Below, in pieces: positions 45,988 to 55,055 of a DNA stretch of 57,686 nucleotides. This stretch comes from Pseudomonadota bacterium. Its GTDB lineage: Bacteria; Desulfobacterota; Desulfobulbia; Desulfobulbales; Desulfocapsaceae. Under the pieces are notes generated by a model. That model had not been told where the DNA came from and did not search any database. It saw only the letters and a list, made by a program, of their open reading frames with translations. Position 1 is the first letter of the stretch. The number at the start of each line of letters is the position of its first letter. The stretch is from the NCBI GenBank assembly GCA_018820855.1, contig JAHJNL010000094.1, forward strand, positions 1 to 57,686, in the 5' to 3' direction. Both the position numbers and the translations under genes were made by a program.

Positions 45988-46174
45988 CCGCGAACAAATA
46001 GACTGTATCTTCCAGGCTGCGCCTGGCACATCACCCACCGTTGCCATCAGCAGGAATTTCTGTTGAGATTTGGTAAAGACAAAAGACGTTGGCGTTATTG
46101 GCGTTACCAGGTCAAAAGGCATTATGGTTTTGTGTTCTCAATTACATCGTGACTTCCAACCATGTTTTATGTTG
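45988..46174 (+). pseudogene. REP-associated (Y1) transposase, N-terminal fragment
   Basis: The frame reads IPRTNRLYLPGCAWHITHRC then HQQEFLLRFGKDKRRWRYW, the start of a REP-associated tyrosine transposase (RLYLPGxAWHITxRCHKxEFLLRF). It then hits a frameshift: the following LNYIVTSNHV, part of the catalytic HUH region, is in another frame and ends at a stop. The rest is missing. An inverted repeat lies at the break. Confidence 0.75.
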
Positions 46175-46193
46175 AGCTCCACATAAAACATGG
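46160..46193. repeat. Perfect 13-bp inverted repeat
   Basis: CCATGTTTTATGT (46160-46172) and ACATAAAACATGG (46181-46193) with the loop TGAGCTCC. It sits exactly where the transposase frame breaks. It may be a terminator or a recombination remnant. Confidence 0.6.
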
Positions 46194-46667
46194 TTCGGCA
46201 TTAGACACAAAGCCCAGATATCGACATGGCACTTATGGCACCATTCGGCCATCAGGTCAGAAAAGCAAGGTAGTCATCGTCACAGAAGAAAGTCTGTTGA
46301 CAACGGTTACCGCGTTTGGTGAGATGATGAGGGTAGTCGGGGGCGACGACCCGTGGGATTCTAGCCATGTGCTATGACACCAAGTGGAGGAACATGTCGA
46401 AGGTAAATATACTGTTCCCATAATTACAAATCGAGGTAACCTAACCTGATTAATTTCCCAATAAATTCGGTTAGAGGAAGGAACAGAGATAGCTGGAAGA
46501 ACAGACATCTTTGTTAGAGAGATTGGGAAATAAACAGGTGAATCAATATTATCGCAATCAGGGCGAATATTGTAAACCACTTACTGAAGTTGGAGCGCTG
46601 AATGTAATCCTGAGGAGATGCCCCCCAGTCATTAAAACCTTATTTTTTGTTACGAATATCCAGGAAA
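46194..46667. other. Intergenic region, no supported gene
   Basis: About 470 bases after the transposase fragment. Open frames on both strands have no family support. Probably debris. Confidence 0.4.
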
Positions 46668-47450
46668 CTACCTGCCAACTAGCCCTCGCACAAACATTGG
46701 CAAGGTCTCCGCAACATCCCCGCGAAAGAAATAATCCGTCCGCCGGGAAGACACGGAATCAGCTGCGCTCAGCACAGTAGATTCTTTATTGAACTCATAG
46801 AGCAAGCCACCATTCTGTTTCACCATTAGCGGCAACTCTGCAGCCGGATAGACCTGCGCTGATGTGCCAATAACCATCAACAGGTCACAAGAGAAAATAA
46901 GTTCATAGATTTCGCCCAAACTTCGAACGGCCTCACCGAACAGGACAATATTTGGCTTCAAGGGAAAAGCACAACTGCTGCATTGCGGAATATCCCCTGC
47001 CTGATAATGCTCTTCTCTTACCGGTATTACGCTCTCACACTGGACACATTGCAGATGCTGGTGATCACCGTGTATCTCGATCACATTTTTATTACCGGCG
47101 AGTTGATGGAGATTATCTACATTCTGAGTGACGACGCCGTTTAAGAGACCGGCATGTTCCATTTCAGCCAAGGCATGATGCGCTGGATTAGGTTTTTTAC
47201 CAAGAAGAATCTTCCCCATGGCACGGTACAGCTCCCATGCCTTTGCAGGTGTCCGCATAAAGACGTCAAACGTGGCGTATTCATCAGGCGAGTAAACCGT
47301 CCACAGACCATCCGCACTGCGAAAATCAGGGATACCACTCCCAACTGAAACCCCGGCCCCGGTTAATGCCACAGGGTTTGACGCTGCCTGAAAGCGGGCA
47401 ACCGCTTCGGCAAGATGGTGCTCATCTGTATTTGCAATGATCGATTTCAT
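46668..47450 (-). CDS. Sir2-family NAD-dependent protein deacylase
   Basis: A 260-residue sirtuin. NAD-binding GAGVSVGSGIPDFRSADG (31-48), TQNVDNLHQLAG, the catalytic His in VIEIHGDHQHL, a four-cysteine zinc site (CVQC and CSSC) and the late GTSAQVYPAAELP. It should remove acetyl or other acyl groups from lysines using NAD. The start at 47450 (MKSIIANTDEHHLAEAV) is preferred to the codons upstream, which have no conserved sequence. It lies between two decayed transposases. Confidence 0.93.
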   Translation of the reverse strand: MKSIIANTDEHHLAEAVARFQAASNPVALTGAGVSVGSGIPDFRSADGLWTVYSPDEYATFDVFMRTPAKAWELYRAMGKILLGKKPNPAHHALAEMEHAGLLNGVVTQNVDNLHQLAGNKNVIEIHGDHQHLQCVQCESVIPVREEHYQAGDIPQCSSCAFPLKPNIVLFGEAVRSLGEIYELIFSCDLLMVIGTSAQVYPAAELPLMVKQNGGLLYEFNKESTVLSAADSVSSRRTDYFFRGDVAETLPMFVRGLVGR

Positions 47451-47504
47451 CGATAGAGAACAATAGTAATAAAAAAACCACAAAAAAACAAAAAGAGGCC
47501 GTAG

Positions 47505-48385
47505 TTAGCTTAATAACTGAACCTCGTTCTCTTTCACATACTTCTCTCCTCGTCGGATCGCTTTTGAAATTGTCGGTTTAGAAATATTGAAAAACCTGGC
47601 AAGGTCATCCCCATTAATGCCAAGCTGGGAATATCCGAGATAACAGATTACCCCCTTGGCCATATAAAGGCTATTGACACGACCTTTCTTTTGTAAATTC
47701 TCCGGATCTACCGTGAGGAGACTGCAGACTTCTTTCACAAGACGGGGAAGATCCCAACCCTCTGTTTTCAACGTTTTCTTCCGACTTAATTCTTCTTCCG
47801 CTTCATTAAGCACCTGGCTGACAAAATCACCATCAGCCAGTACTGTTGTGCACTCCGCAACACCAACACAGCTTCTCACTTTTTTGCGCCAAAATGGACA
47901 AGAACAGTATCTCGCTCCTGCCAACTTCTCCGTCAACGACCAACCAGGACGCCGTGGCCGGACCTGGGATACACATATAGCCCCTCAAAGTCCTCTACAA
48001 TCCCGGCTCGCTTAGCCGATTCAAATGCATAGAACGGACAAGCTCCAGAAGATATGGCTCTTCCTTGCACAATATTGATTTATAGCGGTTCAGAAAGAAG
48101 TATCCATGCCGTCGGAGCCTGCGGTTAACTGAAATGGCATATTCGGAGAGGACTTTGCGCATCAGATCGCCAAGAGGTTTGGGCCAGTGCGGATAAAAAA
48201 ATGGAAATGATTGGAAAGAAGGGAACAGGCCAAACAGTGACAACCGTTAGCGTACGACCCTGCTCGAGACGGGAAAGGAAACCATCCCGGTGATTATCGT
48301 TGAAAAAAATATTCTGACGATTCAAGCCGCTGGCAATAACATGATGAATCAAGCCAGGCACATTGATGCGTTTGTGTTGTGGCAT
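47505..48385 (-). pseudogene. REP-associated (Y1) transposase broken by frameshifts
   Basis: Three minus-strand pieces make one gene of about 295 codons: MPQHKRINVPGLIHHVIASG and LNRQNIFFNDNHRDGFLSRL; then SNHFHFFIRTG, the HUH motif, in a second frame near 48200; then PLGDLMRKVLSEYAISVNRR and NRYKSILCKEEPYLLELVRS in a third; and finally LVKEVCSLLTVDPENLQKKG with the DNA-binding GINGDDLARFFNISKPTISK. This is the full RAYT layout, but two or more frameshifts near 48200-48270 and 47930-48010 inactivate it. The last 143 codons are still open. Confidence 0.8.
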
Positions 48386-48599
48386 GAGCCATATAACCAC
48401 ACCATAAATTGAGGTCAATCAAGTTACTAAGATAACTCCACCCCCTATCCCACGTCCCCTAGTCTGTCCATAGTCCGCCTAGGAACCAGCTGTTTTTATT
48501 GCGATTTAAAAAGCAGCTTTTAAAGCGTGAAAATGGTTAGTTAACGGAAATCATCAAAATCCGAATGCTTGCTCTGATTCTCCCCTGGGTTGATCGTAA

Positions 48600-50543
48600 C
48601 TATTGTCTGGAACTTATTATCGCAGGTAAAAATAAAGTCCATGCAAACGAGCTTTGAGAAAATGTAAAAACCCCATCACTTGAAGTTGAAAGCAACAGCA
48701 AGTCCTGTTTATTGGCAAAGATGCCCTGAATATTTATTCCTTCAACATTATCCATCGCCCCTAGGCCATCACTCATATCGGTCCAGCTATTTCCTTTATC
48801 AGAACTCTTATAGACAGCGCCATGACAGAAAACCCCAAAGAGATTTTTTGTACTGTCCATAGCCAGCGCTGCAGAACCGCAACCAATTTCAGGGTCGGCA
48901 GGCACCCAGCTGTCTCCCCCATCGCTTGAGCGATAGACTTTATCTGTCACGAGTGGAAGAAAGAGATCTCCGGATGTGCTGTCGAGGAGGAGTCCATTTC
49001 CAGAGACATTGGCGCTTACGGGAAGACCATTATTTTTTGGGCTCCAGCTCGTTCCCCCATCAATGCTTTTATAAACACCATCTCCTTCAGTACCAACATA
49101 GACAAGGCCTCCTGCACCAGCAGCTATACTGCAGACCCTTGAGCCTATTCCAGGAAGTACGGTGGTGGCGTTCCACAGTACCCCTTGATTATCACTATAA
49201 TATACCTCCCCACTTTCAAGGCCGGCATAAATTCTGCCATTTCCACCCTGTGCCAGGCTGTACACTTCATCATACAGGGTGAGACTGCCCATGGCCATTG
49301 AAGGCAAACCGTTAGAAGATGAATTCCAGGTTATGCCATTGTCTGTACTTTTGTATATTCCACCGGTACTATTATTACTGCAGTAAAGAGTGTCTGTATT
49401 ATCGACAAGAAGTGCCTCAACCCGGCCTGGATCTCCTGTCCCCACCTGGGCCCAGGTCGCACCGCCATCTGAACTCCCGTAAATTCCACCACCATTTGAT
49501 CCGACAAAGAGAAGGCCTGCACTGTTCTCAACCATGGAATGATTGGTATCAACCGCTTTTATTTCACTCGTGAGATCCAGCCAGCTGCTTCCAGCATCGG
49601 TGCTTTTTAATACCCCAAAATCGCTACCTAAGAAAACAGTGTCTGTTGAATCAACAGCCATAGCATAGATTTCATATTCCTTGCTGGCAGCACTGTCGGT
49701 TGCCGTCCAGTTTAAGCCATTATCAACGCTTTTATACACTGCGGTACTGAGCGGGGTAATACTTTTTGTAACACCGGCATAAAGCACATTCGTTCCACTC
49801 GCCATAGCGTTAACACCATATAAGCCACTTCCGTCGATATCAGGCAGCCCGCTGATTCTTTGGGACCATGTGGCGCCGCCATCGTCACTCCAAAGGACGC
49901 CGCTTGGCAATGAAGCAGCAAAGAGAGTATTCGTGTCAACCGAAATGATATCCCAGACCATGCCTTCGCTATCCCGAATCAGAGTCCAGGAGCTCCCGTT
50001 ATCATCTGATTTGTATATCTTGCCACCATCTGTGCCGGCATAAACCGTATTAGCAGAATCAATCGCCAGGGTATTTATTTCTTCACCAGCGAGACCTTGA
50101 GTAGTATTAGAACCGTAGACGCCATTGTCTGTACCGATATACCGTATACATGAGGAGGAGGTAACAATATCGTTGACGCTGTCAGCGAGAGATGCAAAAT
50201 AAACCCAGTTCTCGCCCCCGTCTGTGGAGCCGTATATGTTGCTCCAGGCACCCGCCAGCAACTGAGGGCTGCAACCAGATACAATATTTATACTGTCAAC
50301 TCCTCGAAATCGTAACGCGCTGTATGACCACGTTGCCCCGGAATCTGATGTTTTATAGATACCACCATTCGTGCCGGCATAGAGGGTAGCTGGTTGGTCA
50401 GGATCAACAATCAGAGATTTTACATTCGTGCCTGCAAGGTTTTTATTTTCCCACCCGGCCATGGAAGTACCAAACAGCAACAGGGTGAAGACAAAAAAGA
50501 TAGCTGTGGTAATTATCCGTTTTCTTTCAAGAATACAAACCAT
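48600..50543 (-). CDS. Secreted BNR-repeat beta-propeller protein
   Basis: A 647-residue protein with a signal peptide (about 1-29) and about ten BNR/sialidase-type repeats of the form (V/I)YKS(S/T)DxGxxW, for example GIYKTSDSGATWS, VYKSVDNGLNWTAT and VYRSSDGGDSWVPA. Such repeats form multi-bladed propellers, as in Ycf48 and glycosidase-like extracellular proteins; no sialidase catalytic residues could be placed. It ends FAWTLFLPAIISSRQ, a tail shared with the TolB-like protein at the right edge. GAGGAAAAAGT precedes the ATG. Confidence 0.85.
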   Translation of the reverse strand: MVCILERKRIITTAIFFVFTLLLFGTSMAGWENKNLAGTNVKSLIVDPDQPATLYAGTNGGIYKTSDSGATWSYSALRFRGVDSINIVSGCSPQLLAGAWSNIYGSTDGGENWVYFASLADSVNDIVTSSSCIRYIGTDNGVYGSNTTQGLAGEEINTLAIDSANTVYAGTDGGKIYKSDDNGSSWTLIRDSEGMVWDIISVDTNTLFAASLPSGVLWSDDGGATWSQRISGLPDIDGSGLYGVNAMASGTNVLYAGVTKSITPLSTAVYKSVDNGLNWTATDSAASKEYEIYAMAVDSTDTVFLGSDFGVLKSTDAGSSWLDLTSEIKAVDTNHSMVENSAGLLFVGSNGGGIYGSSDGGATWAQVGTGDPGRVEALLVDNTDTLYCSNNSTGGIYKSTDNGITWNSSSNGLPSMAMGSLTLYDEVYSLAQGGNGRIYAGLESGEVYYSDNQGVLWNATTVLPGIGSRVCSIAAGAGGLVYVGTEGDGVYKSIDGGTSWSPKNNGLPVSANVSGNGLLLDSTSGDLFLPLVTDKVYRSSDGGDSWVPADPEIGCGSAALAMDSTKNLFGVFCHGAVYKSSDKGNSWTDMSDGLGAMDNVEGINIQGIFANKQDLLLLSTSSDGVFTFSQSSFAWTLFLPAIISSRQ

Positions 50544-50758
50544 GTACTTTTTCCTCTTTTAAATAATCCGAATGTAACCAGTCAAAACAGTGAAAATGAA
50601 TGCCTGTTCATTCATTACTAAAAACGAATCCCTTTGACAATAGGTAGTAATGGTATTTTACAAAAAAGTTAATTACTGCGCGGAAAATTGTACTATATAA
50701 GGAACAGAACGCGTTTTTCAGTTGTCCGTCACGGTTTTTTTTGGGGGGGCTTTTTTGG

Positions 50759-51000
50759 GGCATACGCTAAAATACTCCCGCATTATCCTGCCAGGTATTC
50801 CTTTGCATGTAATCCAGCACGGCAACAACCATCAGGCATATTTTTCTCAAAACGAAGATTACCAGTTCTGCCCAGCATGGCGGTATTGTCGATCATCCCG
50901 GTGAACAGCGATGGTCGAATGACTGGATAAACGCTCTGAGAGCGGTCTCCGGATGTATTCAGCCTCATACGCTTTACCGGCAACTCGGTCAAACAGACTC
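50759..51000 (+). pseudogene. REP-associated (Y1) transposase, ends only
   Basis: The N-terminal part reads LKYSRIILPGIPLHVIQHGN then NHQAYFSQNEDYQF, matching the RAYT start (RIVLPGxPHHVxQRGNNRQ). After a frameshift and loss of the middle, a C-terminal-like RWSNDWINALRAVSGCIQPH and TLYRQLGQTDSER follows. An internal deletion removed the catalytic centre. Confidence 0.65.
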
Positions 51001-51565
51001 AGAAAGGGTTGTAGAGGAAATAACAACAATGCCTGGACATCATGTGACGCGGGACAAGGAATCGAATCAGGGGCGCACTGATTTCCAGTCAGTTTTGGGT
51101 AAAATCAAGACGTTAGCGGTGAGCAAGAAAGAGTAGCTATAACGAACAAAACAAACGATATATAAACAACTTAACCAAAAACCTCCACTGTTGCTATTTA
51201 TTCATTGTTACTCTGCATTACTCATGGTTCTATCATTTTCGGCAAAATTACGGCAAAACTCCTTGCCCCTGAATACCCTGATTTTGTGGGTTACGTGGAT
51301 CATGATCACTAATTTGGGCAATTTTCTGGTCTCATTCCCCTTTATTAAACAGGAGGTTATGGCTCAGATCCTGAAATATAGGCCATCCATGATTTTTGTC
51401 CACCCTAGGGGCGAGCCTGAAACGACCATCCTCTTCGTTATCAAGAGCTTGCGGTAGTTCAATACAGAATCACCCTTGAGACCTCAACTATGACCGCTTC
51501 AGGTTTATGAAATATTCAGATCAGATGCCACGCATTCGGAAACAAGATTAATGGGTTCCGTTTTC
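51001..51565. other. Intergenic region, no supported gene
   Basis: About 560 bases. Small frames (51191-51457 among them) have no family support. No terminator for the glycan operon was recognised. Confidence 0.4.
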
Positions 51566-53365
51566 TTACGGTTGAAAAAACTTCTCTATCCGTTTCAGCT
51601 CTGTCACCTGCATCATGGCACTGTCCCTCGTATCAGGGTTCTCGAAGTACAACTGAATGAGACGTTTTCTTATTCTTCGCTGACCACTGTTTTTCTCCAG
51701 AGAGGCGAGATAGGCATCAATCGCCTCTTTCTTCTTGCCTTCATGGGCAAAGATATCTCCGAGCAAGCCATACTTTGAGAACGCAACATAGGCATCGTCA
51801 CCTACCCCATCCAACAGGGCAAAGGCATCATCACGCCTGCCGCTTTCATAGTATTTGCCTGCAAGATGGAGTCTGGCCAATGGAGAAAAGCTGCCTTCAG
51901 CAGCCACTGATTTTTCCCAGTATTGAATAGCCTTATCGTACTTTTTTTCACTGTTGAGAAGCGCTGCATAAACATTGTAGTACAGAGAGAAATCGTCTTT
52001 CCCACGAAATGGCAGCTGTGTGAGAGATACGGCAACGGCGCACACTCCTAGATACAAAAACACACTCTTCCATTTTCTTTCATTGATGAAAACGATCAGG
52101 TTCGAGATTCCGACCGCTGCCCACGGAATAAGAAAAACGGCAAGAGGAATCCGGTAGCGACCGCTCAGATAAAACAGCAGCAGAGAAAGACTGTAGAGAA
52201 AAAAGGGAATAACCAGAAGCCTTGAAAGCCGTGACGACCCTAAGCTTACGGCTAGCCCGCCAATCCCCAAGGCAAAAATAATGGCAAACCCCGGCAGCGG
52301 CAGCCCAAATCGTGGAGATAATGTAGCAAGAAAATCACTACTGTAATGATCTCCTGCTTCGAACGAGCTAACCATCGCCTTTAGCTTGAGCCCCAGATGG
52401 GAAAAACCCTTTCCCGGATTATCTATGAAGTAGTGCAGGACCTCACGAAACCAGAAGGAAGATGCCTCCTTTGCGGTCAAATCCCGGCCGCTCCTCCGGC
52501 TTGCCTCAATGATAAACTGCACTGAACTCTCGCCTGGCACAGAGGAAGCGAAAGGCATCGGATGGTAGTAGGGGGTTGGGTTCTCGGGACCGTTGCCATA
52601 ATAAAAATTACGACCCAATTGCGACGAGGAGAACGACCTCTTTTCTGAATCCCTGCTCTGCAGATACCAGAAAGGTGAAAAGGTAAGGACCATTCCCAGC
52701 ACGAAGACAACCAGTGCCGTAGGAACATTGACAAGGCGGTGTCCGGGACGGAATAGGATTACGAGGAGAGGAGGTAAAAGGCAGATTAATATTAGGCCGT
52801 TGCTCCGTACCAGGGAAAGCAAACCGAGCAGTATCCCCATTCCAAAGAGCTTGAAAAGCTTTTCGCCGCATTTTGCATCGGTTGACAGCGATGAGAGAAG
52901 AGCAAGAAAGCCGCTCAGAAGAAAGAGGGCCATGGATGTTTTCAACGGTACTACATTATAAAGGATAGAGGGTGCATAAAAGGCGGCAAGTCCGCAACTT
53001 ATCAATCCCGTTCTTCTGCCGCCAAGGGCCGATCCTATAAGATAGAGGAAAAAACAGGTGCACAGACCGAAGATAATGTTTGCAACTCTGAACAGAAAAG
53101 GGTCCGGGTGAAACAACCCATACAGTCCTGCGAGAAAACAGGCGGGAAGTGGCGCCTGGTCATAAAGGAAAAGTGCTCCCGGCCGTCCTTCGGCGATGGC
53201 CTTTGCCCAGTAATGATAGAGCTGTTCATCGGTGAGCAGATGTCGGCCGTAGGCCGTTACCATCAGGCCGTCGAAAAAGAAAAGACGGAGCGCAAGGGCT
53301 ATTCCCAGAAGAATGACAAGTGTCAGGAATGTCTTTTTGTCTATTCTGGGGAGACCGGATAACAT
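51566..53365 (-). CDS. GT39/ArnT-like membrane glycosyltransferase with TPR tail
   Basis: A 599-residue protein. Residues 1-440 carry about ten or more membrane segments in the GT-C/PMT_2 pattern, with the catalytic-type acidic loop TDEQLYHYWAKAIAEG after TM1 and APLPACFLAGLYGLF. The last 140 residues are soluble TPR-like helices (YNVYAALLNSEKKYDKAIQY, DGVGDDAYVAFSKYGLLGDI). ArnT and related enzymes transfer a sugar from undecaprenyl phosphate to lipid A or other acceptors at the outer face of the inner membrane. It is the last gene of the operon; its start overlaps the end of the epimerase gene by 25 bases. Confidence 0.82.
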   Translation of the reverse strand: MLSGLPRIDKKTFLTLVILLGIALALRLFFFDGLMVTAYGRHLLTDEQLYHYWAKAIAEGRPGALFLYDQAPLPACFLAGLYGLFHPDPFLFRVANIIFGLCTCFFLYLIGSALGGRRTGLISCGLAAFYAPSILYNVVPLKTSMALFLLSGFLALLSSLSTDAKCGEKLFKLFGMGILLGLLSLVRSNGLILICLLPPLLVILFRPGHRLVNVPTALVVFVLGMVLTFSPFWYLQSRDSEKRSFSSSQLGRNFYYGNGPENPTPYYHPMPFASSVPGESSVQFIIEASRRSGRDLTAKEASSFWFREVLHYFIDNPGKGFSHLGLKLKAMVSSFEAGDHYSSDFLATLSPRFGLPLPGFAIIFALGIGGLAVSLGSSRLSRLLVIPFFLYSLSLLLFYLSGRYRIPLAVFLIPWAAVGISNLIVFINERKWKSVFLYLGVCAVAVSLTQLPFRGKDDFSLYYNVYAALLNSEKKYDKAIQYWEKSVAAEGSFSPLARLHLAGKYYESGRRDDAFALLDGVGDDAYVAFSKYGLLGDIFAHEGKKKEAIDAYLASLEKNSGQRRIRKRLIQLYFENPDTRDSAMMQVTELKRIEKFFQP

Positions 53366-54246
53366 CTCTGCAACCCCTCCTCAAAGGTGATAGGGACATA
53401 GCCCAGATCACGTCGCGCTTCGCTGTTATCTTCATTTGCATCCGCCTCGATTCGGCTTATGCCATAGCGGGTCAGCAAAGGTTTTTTCATGATCTTTTCA
53501 AAGATTAGGGCAAGAAGGTAGCAAAGTGAAAGCGGCAGATGCACTATCACCTTCCTGCGGCCCTGATGACGCAGCAGAAGCCTGGTCAGCTCCAGCATGG
53601 TCAAGGCCCCGCCGCCCGTAAGATTATAGATCTTTCCAAAACTGTTTCTGTTGTAGGGGATGGCCGCGAGTGCAGTGATCAGATCCTCAGCATAGACCGG
53701 GTTCTTCATCCCTCCGCCTTTTCCTATAAAAGGAATCACCGGCCATTTTTTCAGCGATTCCCAAAAGAGCATAAACTCCTGCCCGCCGCCTTTTTCATAC
53801 ACAAGACTCGGCCTGGTAATAGTGGGCTGCAGGCCTTTTTGCTGCAGCAGCAATTCTTCGGCATCTTTTTTCGAGCGTGCATATTCCGAGGAAGAAGGAT
53901 CATGTACCGCAGCAGAGGAAACAAGGATGAAATGCTTCACTCCCGACTCAAGTGCGGTCTCGACCATATTTTTCGTACCCTGGTAATTGATTCTCCAATA
54001 GTTTTCATCGTTATTTGTGATGATGATTGCCGCGAGATGAAACACTGTGTCCACTCCTGCACAGACCCCGGCAAGCGAAATACTGTCGGTTACATCGGCC
54101 TCGAATATCTCGCAGGGAAGTCCCTCAAGATTTGCAATTGCCGGATCGTTCGGCAATGTCAAAACCCGAACCTGGTAGCCCTTGTCACAGAGGCGTCTGA
54201 CAAGACGTGAACCGACAACACCCGCACCGCCCGTTACCAGAATCAT
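53341..54246 (-). CDS. NAD-dependent epimerase/dehydratase (extended SDR)
   Basis: A 301-residue extended SDR. The Rossmann glycine motif is GGAGVVGSRLVRRL, the active-site region is VSSAAVHDPSSSEYARSK (Tyr and Lys of YxxxK visible as YARSK), and YAEDLITALAAI follows. It likely modifies a nucleotide sugar or a related compound. The ATG at 54246 (MILVTGGAGVVG) is preferred over GTG at 54255, with GGAG upstream. It lies between the GT2 and GT39 genes. Confidence 0.85.
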   Translation of the reverse strand: MILVTGGAGVVGSRLVRRLCDKGYQVRVLTLPNDPAIANLEGLPCEIFEADVTDSISLAGVCAGVDTVFHLAAIIITNNDENYWRINYQGTKNMVETALESGVKHFILVSSAAVHDPSSSEYARSKKDAEELLLQQKGLQPTITRPSLVYEKGGGQEFMLFWESLKKWPVIPFIGKGGGMKNPVYAEDLITALAAIPYNRNSFGKIYNLTGGGALTMLELTRLLLRHQGRRKVIVHLPLSLCYLLALIFEKIMKKPLLTRYGISRIEADANEDNSEARRDLGYVPITFEEGLQRCYPVSPE

Positions 54247-54278
54247 AGACTCCACTCCATAGCAGGATGATCCCTCAC

Positions 54279-55025
54279 TTATCTTTTCTCCAGCAGCACG
54301 TGGTAATAGCCTCGTTTATATCGATAAACCACCTTCAACACGTCGAAACCGTATTTGATCGGATTGAGATGGGAAACCTCTTCTTCATATCTTGTCGGTA
54401 TGGGCATCTCCTTTACCCGCAGCCCAAGTACCGAAGCCGCGACAATCATTTCCAGATCAAAATCGAAGGATGTGCTCAAGGCATTGAAATCAATGCGGTC
54501 AAGGGCGCGGCTGTGATACAGCATGTAGCCGCTATGATATTCCGCCAGGGAAAGGCCGAAGGCAAGGTTTTCAATCGAGGTCAGCAGCTTGTTGGCGACA
54601 AACTTATATACCGGCATCCCTCCCCGCAAAGCGCCGCCGGAAAGCATTCTCGACCCCTGGACGATATCGGCCTCGTTATCCTTCAGAGGCTGCATCAGCT
54701 CGGGTATCTTCTCCGGGGCATACTGGCCGTCGGAATGGAGGAGTATCGCAATCTCCCCTTTTTTTTCACGAACATAATTGAGCAGGGTCTTTTCAGCAGC
54801 TCCATATCCCTTATTCTCCGGATGACGCAGAACGGTCACCTGAGGAAATCTCTTTTGTATCCTGTCGAGCACAGCCAGGGTATCGTCGGTGGAACCGTCG
54901 TCCACAACCACATACTCCGTTATCTCCTCTCGTATCTGATGCGGGATACGCGCAAATACACCCTCGATGGTCCTTGCCGCATTATATGCGGGCATAATAA
55001 CGAAATATCCATTTCCGACCGCCAC
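54279..55025 (-). CDS. GT2 polyprenyl-phosphate glycosyltransferase
   Basis: A 248-residue soluble GT-A transferase: VIMPAYNAARTIEGVFARIP, VVVDDGSTDDTLAVLD, the DxD-like LLHSDGQY, QGSRMLSGGALRGGMP and FDFDLEMIVAA. This is the dolichol-phosphate-mannose-synthase/ArnC type, which loads a sugar on polyprenyl phosphate. It has no C-terminal membrane segments, unlike ArnC. GTG start. It sits 30 bases after the decarboxylase-like gene. Confidence 0.87.
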   Translation of the reverse strand: MAVGNGYFVIMPAYNAARTIEGVFARIPHQIREEITEYVVVDDGSTDDTLAVLDRIQKRFPQVTVLRHPENKGYGAAEKTLLNYVREKKGEIAILLHSDGQYAPEKIPELMQPLKDNEADIVQGSRMLSGGALRGGMPVYKFVANKLLTSIENLAFGLSLAEYHSGYMLYHSRALDRIDFNALSTSFDFDLEMIVAASVLGLRVKEMPIPTRYEEEVSHLNPIKYGFDVLKVVYRYKRGYYHVLLEKR

Positions 55026-55055
55026 GCCTTAGCCCACTTTCATTTCGGCATCTTT

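Noticed and set aside
50738-50760. Runs of T and G near 50740
   Set aside because: Looks like a low-complexity stretch or a sequencing-prone homopolymer rather than a regulatory site.
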